Source: JBMNGH01 sp050949725 (lineage in GTDB: Bacteria; Bacillota; Thermosediminibacteria; Thermosediminibacterales; Tepidanaerobacteraceae). From it: a stretch of 64,000 bases of DNA. The stretch covers positions 8,054 to 72,053 of the forward strand of contig JBMNGH010000010.1 of the NCBI GenBank assembly GCA_050949725.1, in the 5' to 3' direction. The position numbers and the translations under genes are program-made. The notes under the pieces are model-generated. The model was not told the origin of the DNA and searched no databases. It saw only the letters and a list, made by a program, of their open reading frames with translations. Positions 9,075 through 17,535 of the stretch are shown here, piece after piece (the first letter of the stretch is position 1; each line of letters starts with the position of its first letter).

Positions 9075-9613
9075 GTATAATAAAGTTTGTTAATAATAAC
9101 AAAATATTCAGCGTTGTCGCATTTATATACATTATATTGTTGTTTACAATGCCACATAAGGCAGCGGAATCGTTTAGCAACAGCATGTATTATGTTATAG
9201 AGTTGATACAGGTGATTCCTATAATAATAGTTTTAACGGCAATCATTGAGGCTTGGGTGCCCAAAAAAACTATAGTCCGGCACTTGGGCGAAAAATCCGG
9301 TATAAAGGGTGCTTTGATTTCTCTTGTGCTGGGAAGTGTTTCAGCAGGCCCAATATACGCGGCTTTCCCGCTATGCAAAATGCTGCTGCGGAGGGGGGCC
9401 GGAATCGCAAATATTGTCATAATACTTAATGCATGGGCTGTCATCAAGGTGCCTATGCTCGCAAATGAAGCGAAGTTTCTTGGTCCAAGATTTATGGCTA
9501 CCAGATGGGTGCTGACGGTGATTTCAATTTTTGTTATAGCGTACCTGATGCATGTATTTGTGAAAAAAGAGCATCTTTTTAGCGCCGAAACCAAAAATAA
9601 ATCAACAACTTGA
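9071..9613 (+). CDS. Half-size permease (DUF318/COG0701-like), second subunit
   Basis: A 180-residue membrane protein with about five segments. Its GSVSAGPIYAAFPLCKMLLR stretch is the counterpart of the SGPA/AFPL signature of full-length permeases, with a conserved NAWAVIKVPMLANEAKFLG loop. GTG 9071 overlaps the TGA of the upstream half-permease. Full-length COG0701 proteins (for instance the 393-residue one at 37.4 kb in this window) contain both halves in one chain, so this pair looks like a split version. It is probably regulated by the divergent Crp/Fnr protein. Confidence 0.7.
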   Translation: MSIIKFVNNNKIFSVVAFIYIILLFTMPHKAAESFSNSMYYVIELIQVIPIIIVLTAIIEAWVPKKTIVRHLGEKSGIKGALISLVLGSVSAGPIYAAFPLCKMLLRRGAGIANIVIILNAWAVIKVPMLANEAKFLGPRFMATRWVLTVISIFVIAYLMHVFVKKEHLFSAETKNKSTT

Positions 9614-9630
9614 CGATTGTTCAAGATATT

Positions 9631-9782
9631 AAATAGGTGTAGGACATTTAAGTGTAAAAAAACAAGAAATCCCCCACATTTTGAAAAATGGAATCACCGT
9701 TCATAGTGTAAAATAGTTGTAGGACATTTTCAAGATAAAAGAACAAGAGTTCCTCACTTTTTGATACAATGGAATCACCATT
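9631..9782 (+). repeat. Two ~71-bp direct repeats, likely an IS end remnant
   Basis: Units at 9631-9701 and 9711-9782 share AAATAGNTGTAGGACATTT, an ACAAGA core and TGGAATCACC, about 80 bp apart. Directly after them AAAAGGAGG and GTG 9810 begin a 16-codon frame that stops at once, like the beheaded 5' end of a transposase gene. The remaining bases to 9938 show nothing else. Confidence 0.6.
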
Positions 9783-9938
9783 AAAAAACATTGAAAAGGA
9801 GGAACTCTTGTGAATACTATTGTAATACAAAACTGCAAAACCAAACATTTTTGCGTTATTTAATTACGATAGATATAATATTATTAATCTCATAGATTTA
9901 ACCTAATCTTGTTTCAATCAAATTTTGGCGGTGGCGAT

Positions 9939-10829
9939 ATGGGGAAAACCTTCGAAAAGCAAACAATAATCCTATTGGCCATATTTTTGCTGCTTCCGGG
10001 ATGTGGTATCAATAGAGGCATAGATAGTGCCGATAAAGAGCCGCAAAACCAAATGGCAAATGGCATGAATGCCGAACTGCTAAATCCTGACGGTATGACG
10101 CTAGAGGAAAGGTTCAGGACACCGGAAGGATTTAGCAGAATCCAGGTAGATGAAAGCTCTTTTGCTGCCTATCTTAGAAATTTGCCACTAAAACCACACG
10201 GTTCAAAGGTTGAATATTACAACAAACAGACAAAACCTAAAGATGTGCATGAAGCAGTCGTTGATATGGATGTTGGAGAAAGAGATCTCCAACAATGTGC
10301 CGATGCAGTTATAAGGCTAAGGGCCGAGTATCTTTTTCACAACCAGCTGTATGACAAGATCAGCTTTAGTTTTACAAATGGCTTTAAAGCTGATTACACA
10401 AGCTGGATGCGAGGAAAAAGAATAGTTGTGGATGGGAATGAGGCATATTGGGTTGACAGTGGAAGGCCCTCTAATGATTATGAATCATTCAGGAAATACT
10501 TAGACATTGTCTTTGCATATGCAGGAACACTGTCCCTTTCACAAGAATTGCAAAATGTTCCCTTAGAAGATATGCAAATAGGTGATGTGTTTTTGCAGGG
10601 CGGCAGTCCCGGGCATTGCGTCTTGGTAGTTGATATTGCCGAGAACGAAGAAACATGTGAAAGGCTTTTCATGATTGCCCAAAGCTACATGCCTGCACAA
10701 GACATTCATGTATTAAAAAATCTAGAGCATAAGGAATTTAGCCCATGGTACTCTGCGAAATTTGGTGATAGACTGGAAACGCCTGAATGGACTTTTTCCA
10801 AAGGAGACCTAATGAGGTTTCCGGAATAA
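9939..10829 (+). CDS. DUF4846-type lipoprotein
   Basis: A 296-residue exported protein. It has a lipoprotein signal peptide, with Lys then a hydrophobic run, and lipobox LLPGC with Cys22. The mature part contains FRTPEGFSRIQVDESSFAAY, LRNLPLKPHGSKVEYYNK, a QCADAVIRLRAEYLFHN helix, SWMRGKRI, and IGDVFLQGGSPGHCVLVVDI. This order is that of DUF4846 proteins, whose function is unknown; the PGHCVLVVD part looks like a catalytic-domain core. ATG 9939 is chosen over 9909 because it starts immediately before the signal peptide. It stands alone and is closed by a strong terminator. Confidence 0.8.
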   Translation: MGKTFEKQTIILLAIFLLLPGCGINRGIDSADKEPQNQMANGMNAELLNPDGMTLEERFRTPEGFSRIQVDESSFAAYLRNLPLKPHGSKVEYYNKQTKPKDVHEAVVDMDVGERDLQQCADAVIRLRAEYLFHNQLYDKISFSFTNGFKADYTSWMRGKRIVVDGNEAYWVDSGRPSNDYESFRKYLDIVFAYAGTLSLSQELQNVPLEDMQIGDVFLQGGSPGHCVLVVDIAENEETCERLFMIAQSYMPAQDIHVLKNLEHKEFSPWYSAKFGDRLETPEWTFSKGDLMRFPE

Positions 10830-10882
10830 AACTCCAGGTATATATATGTTATACTCATATAGTATACTCGTGTGCTCATGGT

Positions 10883-10925
10883 CGATAAGTTCAATTTTTG
10901 AATTGAACTTATCGGCCTTTTTTAT
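10883..10925 (+). terminator. Rho-independent terminator
   Basis: A 14-bp perfect stem (CGATAAGTTCAATT with its complement, loop TTTG) followed by GGCCTTTTTT, 55 bases after the DUF4846 gene. Confidence 0.85.
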
Positions 10926-10934
10926 TGCGAAGAG

Positions 10935-10970
10935 CAAGGTTCCCGGAACCCAACAGCAATCTTTGATTTT
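10935..10970 (+). repeat. Hairpin/terminator repeat, copy 4 (3' truncated)
   Basis: It starts CAAGGTTCCCGGAACCCAAC and AGCAATCTTTGATT as in the family, but the closing TTGTCGGGTGGGG arm is missing, so it cannot fold fully. Confidence 0.7.
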
Positions 10971-10984
10971 AGTAACATATATTA

Positions 10985-11052
10985 CCGACATCCTTTGGAT
11001 GGTATTGTTATAATTTACATAAAATAATTGTGTAAATCCAAAGGATGGGAGG
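10985..11052 (+). promoter_or_regulatory. Promoter with two oppositely oriented palindromic sites and RBS
   Basis: CCGACA (10985-10990) and TATAAT (11009-11014) lie 18 bases apart. CATCC-TTT-GGATG (10989-11001) sits between them, and the inverse ATCC-AAA-GGATG (11036-11047) abuts the GGGAGG ribosome binding site of the cupin gene. The two sites can act as twin operators, or pair in RNA over 12 bases and mask the ribosome binding site. Confidence 0.5.
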
Positions 11053-11059
11053 TAATGCT

Positions 11060-11392
11060 ATGTTGGAGAAAACCTACAACTTCACAACAGCCGATGAAAA
11101 AAACATTGAGAAAATCATCGATGATGACAACCTAAACATTAATCATATGGTATTGACGAAAGGCACAGGGCTACCCGAGCACTATTCTAATTCGAATGTC
11201 TACCTGATAATAGTCAGGGGTGTGATGACTATCAAACTTAGCGAACAGGAGCCTGCCAGGTATGAACATGGAAGTATAGTAAATGTACCCTTCAACACCA
11301 AGATGAACATAAAAAACCTTGATGAGGAGGTCCTGGAATTTTTTGTTGTGAAGTCGCCTAATCCAAGGGATATGGCCCAAGAGGCAAAATAA
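11060..11392 (+). CDS. Small cupin-domain protein
   Basis: A 110-residue single-domain cupin. The first conserved motif is visible as the stretch MVLTKGTGLPEHYSNSNVYL, with His and Asn in place of the canonical two-His pattern, and the second as a GSIVNVPFNTKMNIKN strand. A metal site may thus be incomplete. ATG 11060 follows GGGAGG at 11047-11052; the earlier in-frame start at 11045 overlaps that signal. Monocistronic between strong upstream regulatory sequence and a terminator. Function unknown; small cupins commonly bind ligands or act as sensors. Confidence 0.75.
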   Translation: MLEKTYNFTTADEKNIEKIIDDDNLNINHMVLTKGTGLPEHYSNSNVYLIIVRGVMTIKLSEQEPARYEHGSIVNVPFNTKMNIKNLDEEVLEFFVVKSPNPRDMAQEAK

Positions 11393-11441
11393 TGCTGCTT
11401 TAGACAGTAAGCCCAATAATGACAAAAAGATAATAAGGCCG

Positions 11442-11477
11442 AAAGGACACCCATGAGCTTTCCGCGTGTCCTTTATT
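11442..11477 (+). terminator. Rho-independent terminator
   Basis: AAAGGACAC and GTGTCCTTT pair around a 15-nt loop, followed by ATTG. It ends the cupin transcript and is followed immediately by another repeat-type terminator. Confidence 0.65.
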
Positions 11478-11484
11478 GTGAAAA

Positions 11485-11550
11485 CAACAATGCCCTGGGA
11501 CCCGACAGCAATTTTTGATTGCGTTATCGGGTGGGGCGCTTTTTTTTCTT
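11485..11550 (+). repeat. Hairpin/terminator repeat, copy 5
   Basis: A family member with GGGACCCGACAGCAATTT, GATTGCGTTATCGGGTGGGG and then an uninterrupted run of eight T. This makes it the clearest functional terminator of the set. Confidence 0.85.
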
Positions 11551-11652
11551 GGCTCTCACTTTAGCTTTTTGTAATATAAAGTTAATTATTTTGCCGTTAT
11601 ATTTAGCAAAAAAATATTGTATAATGGAAATAGCGGGAGGAGGGGCCAAAAA

Positions 11653-12933
11653 ATGACAAGTTTTAAAATAAAAGATAAGATAATTATAATTAATTTCAGT
11701 CTACTTATCCAGTTTTTTAATAAAAGAGGAATGGTATTTATACTGATGCTTGTCTACCTTCCGGGCAACACTTTAACTGGAAATATGCTATACACCGGTT
11801 TGGCCCAAAATGAACCTATTCCCGCTATTTATCTTAAAGCCCCTGCATATGTAATGATAGGAGAGAGGACAGGCAAGTTAGAAATTGCGGGTGATTTGAT
11901 TGATGGCAGGATACCTTACATAAATTTACTTGGTTATAGTCATACATTGATCATGAACGATATCCGGAAGGTAATTAAAACCGAAAATGAGAAACCGCAA
12001 CAGTCAGAATCAAGGCCGGATACTTATCCTGATAATGCAAATGATAACGAAAAAACTGATACTGTGTCGAACACTGGCGAAGGTTCACCGCCAGAAGGCA
12101 CTGAAGACCGCTCAGGTGTATCTGGTGTTGAGACCGTTCCAGCAAATGATAAAGTCATACCTGTCGCAATAAGGGGCGTTCCAAATGCTGGTAAAAAAGT
12201 TGCCATAACATTTGATGACGGACCGTATAAAGACATGACTCCAAAATATATCAGCGTGTTAGAGTCCTTTGGGGCTAGGGCGACATTCTTCGTTGTGGGC
12301 AATCGAGTTCAGGCATTCCCTGAAGCCACACTACTTCTTGCTGAGAAAGGCTTTGAAATAGGGGGTCACTCATACAGCCACAGTAATTTTAAGGGCAAAA
12401 CAAAACAAGCAATGAAAGATGACTTCATTAGGTGTATTGAGGCAATTGAAAGTGTGGCAGGGACAAAAGTATCACTTTTTCGGCCGCCCTACGGTGCTTA
12501 TAATACTACCTTGCTCGATACGGCCGTAGAGTTTTCTCAGCAGACGGTCGGCTGGAATGTAGATCCCAAGGATTGGTCCGGAATAAAGCCTGAAGAAATC
12601 GCAAAGAGGGTACTGAAACATTCTGAAGACGGCTCGATAATATTGCTCCACGAGGGAAGGCAAAACACCCTTCAAGCTTTACCGCGTATAATAGAGGGTT
12701 TGAGGGAAATGGGATACGAGCTCGTCACCGTATCAGAACTACTATTCGCATCGGAGCAGCCTGCCGCAGAGGAACAACCTCGGTCTAACGAAGGTGAGCC
12801 GCCCACCGAAGAACAAAACACACCTGCCGAAGATAAGCGGCCTGCTGATAAAGAACCGTCCGGTGGAGAGCAGATCACCTCCTCCTACTCGATAGAGATA
12901 ACAAGGTTCCCGGGGTCCGGCGGCAATCTTTGA
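11653..12933 (+). CDS. Polysaccharide deacetylase (NodB domain), membrane-anchored
   Basis: A 426-residue secreted or anchored enzyme: hydrophobic segment at about residues 18-38, a small beta-rich N-terminal region, a Glu/Ser/Thr-rich linker, then the NodB domain (about 175-365). Catalytic motifs are AITFDDGPYKD (Asp pair), GGHSYSHSNF (zinc His-x3-His), LFRPPYGAYN and SIILLHEGRQ. It should deacetylate N-acetylglucosamine in peptidoglycan or a related polymer. A Pro/Glu-rich tail follows. The final nine residues and the stop are encoded by the hairpin repeat at 12902-12960. ATG 11653 with GGGAGGAGGGG upstream is preferred to the TTG at 11617. Confidence 0.9.
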   Translation: MTSFKIKDKIIIINFSLLIQFFNKRGMVFILMLVYLPGNTLTGNMLYTGLAQNEPIPAIYLKAPAYVMIGERTGKLEIAGDLIDGRIPYINLLGYSHTLIMNDIRKVIKTENEKPQQSESRPDTYPDNANDNEKTDTVSNTGEGSPPEGTEDRSGVSGVETVPANDKVIPVAIRGVPNAGKKVAITFDDGPYKDMTPKYISVLESFGARATFFVVGNRVQAFPEATLLLAEKGFEIGGHSYSHSNFKGKTKQAMKDDFIRCIEAIESVAGTKVSLFRPPYGAYNTTLLDTAVEFSQQTVGWNVDPKDWSGIKPEEIAKRVLKHSEDGSIILLHEGRQNTLQALPRIIEGLREMGYELVTVSELLFASEQPAAEEQPRSNEGEPPTEEQNTPAEDKRPADKEPSGGEQITSSYSIEITRFPGSGGNL

Positions 12934-12960
12934 TTGCGTCGTCGGGCGGGGGTTTTTATT
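12902..12960 (+). repeat. Hairpin/terminator repeat, copy 6, overlapping a gene end
   Basis: CAAGGTTCCCGGGGTCCGGC, GGCAATCTTTGATTGC, GTCGTCGGGCGGGGG and TTTTT. Compensating changes (CCGGCGG with TCGTCGGG) keep the stem. It supplies the stop codon and last residues of the deacetylase and its terminator. Confidence 0.85.
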
Positions 12961-13885
12961 ATTTTTTTATGACACTTTCATTTCTTTCAAATGCTTCATT
13001 GAAAATATAATGCCCTGCTAGAGATTCCTCTTCCTTACCTTCTATTAAAAACATCACCCGGTCAATGTCATCGAGCTCGGTCAAGGAATTTACCACCGAG
13101 TTAATTGTCATAGCCTCGCCCGAAGATCCCCCTCGATGGTTTGTCTTCAATTCCTCAGAAAAATTTACATAGGCTGTGCCATCCTTAACTTCAATGGAAA
13201 TTAATGACGTTCCTTCAGGTATTGTCGGATAAAGGCCGTCTTTTTTAGGTCCTTCAATGAGCTGCTCCACAATTATCTTTTCTATCGGTTTGTCCTTTTC
13301 AACCTGGCGAATTTCAGGCATTAGGTACATCGCCTGTTCATCGGAAAAGTATAGAATAATATCCGTCATGCTCAAATCCCGGTTGACCTCTTCCACATCA
13401 TATTTTCCCAAAGCACCGTACGGCTCACCGCTGGGAGCAACAAGGTCTTCACCCTCAACAAGGATTTGGACCTTTTCAATCCCCTCGAGGTCCGTCAGGG
13501 TATTTACCACGGAAATAACAGATATGGTTTCAGACATCATGCCTGCAAAATTTGAAAAATCCTCCGAAAAATTAACTACTGCAGTTTCACCTTCGATTTT
13601 GATGTCCAAAAGTTTTGTCCCAGGGGGAATTGTAGATTTTAGGCCCTCATCTTGCGGCCCCTTGAGCAGTTCCTCCATTGCAACTTTATGGATGGGATTT
13701 TCCCGGGTTACTTTGACCTGTCTTTTTTCTGTGAGTATTTTGCTGTTGTCTCTATTAGTGTAGAATAAATTGACATCGGCTGTTTCACTTCTCGATGTAC
13801 AAGAAGTCATTGAATAGACAAATAATAGACAAACGACGACAATGAAAATTCGATTTTTTTGAATAATATACTTATACTTTTGCAT
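12959..13885 (-). CDS. gerM: GerM-type lipoprotein with two GerMN domains
   Basis: A 308-residue lipoprotein. It has a signal peptide with lipobox MTSC (Cys29), then two tandem GerMN domains (about 35-150 and 170-300). Each has the pattern LxxGPxxxGLxxTIPxGT, a V(Y)VNFSE strand, and (V)VNTLTxLxxIxxVQ(F)LVEG. GerM proteins are required for sporulation and spore germination in Bacillus and, by family, sit outside the forespore membrane. The gene converges on the polysaccharide deacetylase with a single repeat-type terminator between. About 340 bases of AT-rich non-coding sequence lie upstream. Confidence 0.9.
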   Translation of the reverse strand: MQKYKYIIQKNRIFIVVVCLLFVYSMTSCTSRSETADVNLFYTNRDNSKILTEKRQVKVTRENPIHKVAMEELLKGPQDEGLKSTIPPGTKLLDIKIEGETAVVNFSEDFSNFAGMMSETISVISVVNTLTDLEGIEKVQILVEGEDLVAPSGEPYGALGKYDVEEVNRDLSMTDIILYFSDEQAMYLMPEIRQVEKDKPIEKIIVEQLIEGPKKDGLYPTIPEGTSLISIEVKDGTAYVNFSEELKTNHRGGSSGEAMTINSVVNSLTELDDIDRVMFLIEGKEEESLAGHYIFNEAFERNESVIKK

Positions 13886-14223
13886 GGATTCGACCTTCTT
13901 TCTCAGGGTTGTTTGACAAAAAGTTTAAACGAACCGATTTGTTATACGCTCATTTCATATTGAAATATTTAAGTTTATTTAAACAAGTATAGTATATTTG
14001 ATGTATATTTAACAACTATTAAAACATCTGCTGATCGCTTTAAGCTGTTAATTATAATTATACCAAATAAAAATAATTATACCAAAGAATGTGAATTTCC
14101 TGGTATAAATGCCAAAAAGTGATGTCACCAATGAATCTCGATATTCCAATATTTAAAATTTACGGCATCAGTATTCCTGTTAAGTTACGGAAGTCTATTT
14201 TTATCCTTCCCTTTATTTACCTA
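13886..14223. other. AT-rich gene-free stretch
   Basis: Between gerM and the downstream end of the EamA gene. It holds the upstream region of gerM and a doubled TAATTATACCAAA motif (near 14050 and 14073). No gene, recognisable RNA or clear promoter pair was found. Confidence 0.4.
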
Positions 14224-15153
14224 TTACACTTTTTTCTCTCGAGTTAACTTTGCACTTCCATATCCTGTGTAGTTGGCTCCAATGACACCTGCGATAATCA
14301 TTATAGTCCCAATTATATGGTAATAAAACAACTGTTCCTTTAAGAAAAACACCCCTGCAAAAATTGCAGTTACAGGCCTGATATTACCGAAAACGCTCAT
14401 TTTTGCAGCATTAATTTTTGAAAGCGCAAAATTGCCCAAAAGGGACGTAGCCAAACAAGACAAAATTCCGAGATATAAAATCGACAAAACAAATTGCAAA
14501 TTTCCAGGAGGTGCAAAAAAAACATCAAAGTTGCCTTTCAAAAAATGACTTGTAACGGAGATGATATTGAAGGACAGAAAGCCTATGAAAATTGATGCGG
14601 CGCTTACCACAGTTGCAGGGACTTCCTTTAAAGTACTTCGGGCAAGGACAATATAAAATGCACCTGAAAGACAAGACAAAACCACAAATAATATGCCTAA
14701 AATTTCCGAAAAGTTTATGCCGGTTCCCTGCATCAAAAAAATATACATTACACCGATTACCGAAAACACAATTGATACTTTTTGCCATATTGTCGTACGT
14801 TCCTTTAAAATCAGCTCGGATAAAATCATGGTAAAAATCGGGGTTGTCGGCTGCAATATCCCACATTCGGATGAGGAAGCATTTACAAGCCCAAAAGTTT
14901 GAAGACCATAGAATGCCGTTGCAAACAGCGCAACGGCACAAATCTTCAGAAGACTTTTTTTCTCGTAATTTATGGTTATTTTCTTAAATAAAATCAGGCC
15001 TGACAATGCAATAAAAGAAATTGTAAATCGCAAGGCCAGGATATCGAAAGGGGTGGCGTAATTTAATGCTATTTTGGAAAAAAGAAATGAAAAACCAATT
15101 ATGAGGCTGTCCAGAATTGCATATAAATAAGGATTGAAATACAGGTATTTCAT
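14224..15153 (-). CDS. EamA/DMT-family membrane transporter
   Basis: A 309-residue protein with ten predicted membrane segments arranged as two EamA repeats: DSLIIGFSFLFSKIALNYAT at the start of the first, and a second beginning around residue 155 (ILFVVLSCLSGAFYIVLARS) with the PVTAIFAGVFFLKEQL signature near residue 265. The C terminus is basic. The family exports amino acids, nucleotides or other metabolites; the substrate cannot be inferred. Monocistronic on the minus strand, with its own upstream region to about 15230. Confidence 0.88.
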   Translation of the reverse strand: MKYLYFNPYLYAILDSLIIGFSFLFSKIALNYATPFDILALRFTISFIALSGLILFKKITINYEKKSLLKICAVALFATAFYGLQTFGLVNASSSECGILQPTTPIFTMILSELILKERTTIWQKVSIVFSVIGVMYIFLMQGTGINFSEILGILFVVLSCLSGAFYIVLARSTLKEVPATVVSAASIFIGFLSFNIISVTSHFLKGNFDVFFAPPGNLQFVLSILYLGILSCLATSLLGNFALSKINAAKMSVFGNIRPVTAIFAGVFFLKEQLFYYHIIGTIMIIAGVIGANYTGYGSAKLTREKKV

Positions 15154-15379
15154 TTAAACCCTCCCCAAAAAACATTACATCATTTTATTAGTATTCTGGA
15201 GCATTTGCGGAAATCCTTTATTTAAAAAGAATATAATACAAGACTTAAAGATAATTAATAATATCCGTTTTTTAATTACATAGTAACAAAGTTGACGGGA
15301 ATAGAGGCTATAAGGAATATATAAAGTTTGTCATAAGGGAATAATAAGGTTGTGCAAACAAAATTTGGGGTGGCTAGTA

Positions 15380-15652
15380 GTGAGTATCAAACACAAATTG
15401 GATAAAATATTGGGATACAATGGCCCTCAAAAATCAGAGACATTTTCCCTCGAAGAAACACAATCTGAGAAATTGCTTGCATCTGACGGAGACATGCAGG
15501 GTGATATGGCCTCTCTTGTTTCAATTAAAGTTATAAACTATGGCAGGTGGGCATGAAAACAAGCCAACATTCGCGGTGCCATAGGTCTTTATATTCTGGC
15601 AATGTTAACAATAGTCATACCAATTTTAGTGTATTTTAGATTTTTCTTTTAG
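15380..15652 (+). pseudogene. Small protein with C-terminal membrane segment, interrupted by in-frame TGA
   Basis: From GTG 15380 (GGGGTGG six bases upstream) the frame reads a hydrophilic 58-codon segment (SIKHKLDKILGYNGPQ ... KVINYGRWA) to a TGA at 15554. Without any frame change it then continues for 31 codons that form an obvious membrane helix, AIGLYILAMLTIVIPILVYF, to TAG 15652. A nonsense mutation, a sequencing error or recoding of UGA would all explain this. No family was recognised. Confidence 0.4.
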
Positions 15653-15685
15653 TGGTGCATAATAACATGACAATTCTTATATGGA

Positions 15686-15714
15686 TTGACAAGTATTAGA
15701 AAATATGCTATACC
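15686..15714 (+). promoter_or_regulatory. Sigma-A type promoter of fhs-folD
   Basis: TTGACA (15686-15691), 17-base spacer, TATACC (15709-15714). The transcript would have a leader of about 100 bases before fhs. No known riboswitch was recognised in it. Confidence 0.7.
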
Positions 15715-15822
15715 AATGAAAAAGATTAGAATGATAAAGCCAACCGGGAAAGTCAATGGCAGCTCCTACGCATCTTGGTGTTTATTACTTTGAGCTAATA
15801 AATATGATACAGGGGGATTTTG

Positions 15823-17511
15823 ATGAATTTTAAATCGGATATCGAAATCGCACAATCAGTCAAACTGCTCGATATTGTCACTATTGCCAAAAAGATAGGG
15901 CTATCAGATGATGATGTCGAACTGTACGGCAGGTATAAAGCCAAGGTAGATTATAATCTACTGAAGACAAAACCACGGAATTCGGCAGTAAGAGCTAAGT
16001 TAATCTTAACTACAGCTATAAATCCTACCCCCGCCGGAGAAGGTAAAACAACTACTACAATAGGGGTTGCGGATGCACTTTCCAGACTTGGAAAAAAGGC
16101 AATGGTTGCCTTGCGGGAACCTTCCCTCGGGCCGGTATTCGGTGTAAAAGGCGGTGCTGCAGGGGGTGGTTATGCACAGGTCGTGCCGATGGAAGACATA
16201 AACCTTCACTTCACAGGCGATATCCATGCGGTAACAGCTGCGAATAACCTGCTCGCAGCGATGATAGACAACCATATCTACCAGGGGAATAAGCTCAATA
16301 TAGACAACAGGAGAATTTTATGGAGAAGGGTCATAGATATGAACGACAGGCAGCTAAGATTTGTGGTGGACGGCCTTGGCGGCAAGGCCAACGGTGTCCC
16401 AAGAGAAGACGGATTCGACATTGCAGTTGCATCTGAAATAATGGCGGTTTTCTGTCTGTCTTCTGATATCAACGATTTGAAAGAAAGGCTTTCGAAAATA
16501 GTTGTTGCATATGACCATGACGGTGCGCCGATAACCGCAGGGGGCTTAAAAGCACATGGTGCCATGGCAGCACTGCTAAAGGATGCTTTAAAACCAAATC
16601 TTGTGCAGACACTGGAAGGAACACCCGCTTTTGTACACGGTGGCCCATTTGCAAACATAGCCCATGGTTGCAACTCTGTCATGGCTACAAAAATGGCGAT
16701 GCATTTGGCCGATTATGTTGTGACTGAGGCCGGTTTTGGTGCTGACCTCGGGGCCGAGAAATTTATTGACATAAAGTGCAGGCTATCGGGGCTTAAGCCG
16801 GACGCCGTTATAATCGTTGCAAGTATCAGGGCACTTAAATATAATGGGGGTGTCCCAAAACAGGAACTTTCAAGAGAAAACCTGGAAGCCCTTGAAAACG
16901 GCCTCCCTAATTTGCTCAAACATGTGGAAAACATTACGAATATCTTTAAACTGCCGGCTGTAGTAGCTATCAATAAATTTCCCCATGATACCGCTGAAGA
17001 ACTCGCCCTTGTTGAAAGCAGTTGTGCAAAATTAGGAGTAAACGCCGTGCTGTCTGATGTATGGAGCAAGGGTGGTGAAGGTGGTAAAGACCTTGCAAGA
17101 AATATTCTTGAATTGATTGAGAAAAACAGTCCTACTAAACCCACTTTTGCATATGAATTACACATGCCTGTAAAACAAAAAATAAGGGCTATCGCGCAAA
17201 AAATTTACGGTGCAAGGGATGTAATATTCACACATAAGGCATCGAAGGAAATACAAAACTGCGAGAAAAACGGTTTTGGGGATTTACCGGTATGTATTGC
17301 CAAGACACAATATTCCCTGTCGGATGACCCCAAAAAATTAGGGAGACCGACCGATTTTGACATAACAGTACGAGACGTGACCGTATCAGCCGGAGCAGGA
17401 TTTATTGTAGCCCTTACCGGTGATATCATGAAAATGCCTGGTCTTCCCAAAACACCTGCTGCAGAGAAAATAGATGTTGATGAGAGCGGCAGGATTAAGG
17501 GTTTATTCTGA
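15823..17511 (+). CDS. fhs: Formate--tetrahydrofolate ligase
   Basis: A 562-residue enzyme that makes 10-formyltetrahydrofolate from formate, ATP and tetrahydrofolate in the cytoplasm. The ATP loop TPAGEGKTTTTIG is at about residues 67-79, followed by REPSLGPVFGVKGGAAGGGYAQV and the PMEDINLHFTGD substrate region; NKFPHDT and the C-terminal GDIMKMPGLPKTPAAEKID are also typical. Length and order are normal. ATG 15823 has GGGGG six bases upstream. With folD 24 bases downstream it forms a two-gene one-carbon unit, as in acetogens and purine/glycine-fermenting Clostridia. Confidence 0.97.
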   Translation: MNFKSDIEIAQSVKLLDIVTIAKKIGLSDDDVELYGRYKAKVDYNLLKTKPRNSAVRAKLILTTAINPTPAGEGKTTTTIGVADALSRLGKKAMVALREPSLGPVFGVKGGAAGGGYAQVVPMEDINLHFTGDIHAVTAANNLLAAMIDNHIYQGNKLNIDNRRILWRRVIDMNDRQLRFVVDGLGGKANGVPREDGFDIAVASEIMAVFCLSSDINDLKERLSKIVVAYDHDGAPITAGGLKAHGAMAALLKDALKPNLVQTLEGTPAFVHGGPFANIAHGCNSVMATKMAMHLADYVVTEAGFGADLGAEKFIDIKCRLSGLKPDAVIIVASIRALKYNGGVPKQELSRENLEALENGLPNLLKHVENITNIFKLPAVVAINKFPHDTAEELALVESSCAKLGVNAVLSDVWSKGGEGGKDLARNILELIEKNSPTKPTFAYELHMPVKQKIRAIAQKIYGARDVIFTHKASKEIQNCEKNGFGDLPVCIAKTQYSLSDDPKKLGRPTDFDITVRDVTVSAGAGFIVALTGDIMKMPGLPKTPAAEKIDVDESGRIKGLF

Positions 17512-17535
17512 TTGTAAATCAAAGGAGATGTAAAA

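Noticed and set aside
8624..9613. A 329-codon frame covering both half-permeases
   Set aside because: Its first 140 codons are the first permease in the wrong frame (Cys/Arg-rich, no membrane helices). The true second gene starts at GTG 9071.
15722..15822. Leader of fhs as a tetrahydrofolate riboswitch
   Set aside because: The conserved THF-riboswitch core could not be found; only an ordinary 100-base leader is visible.
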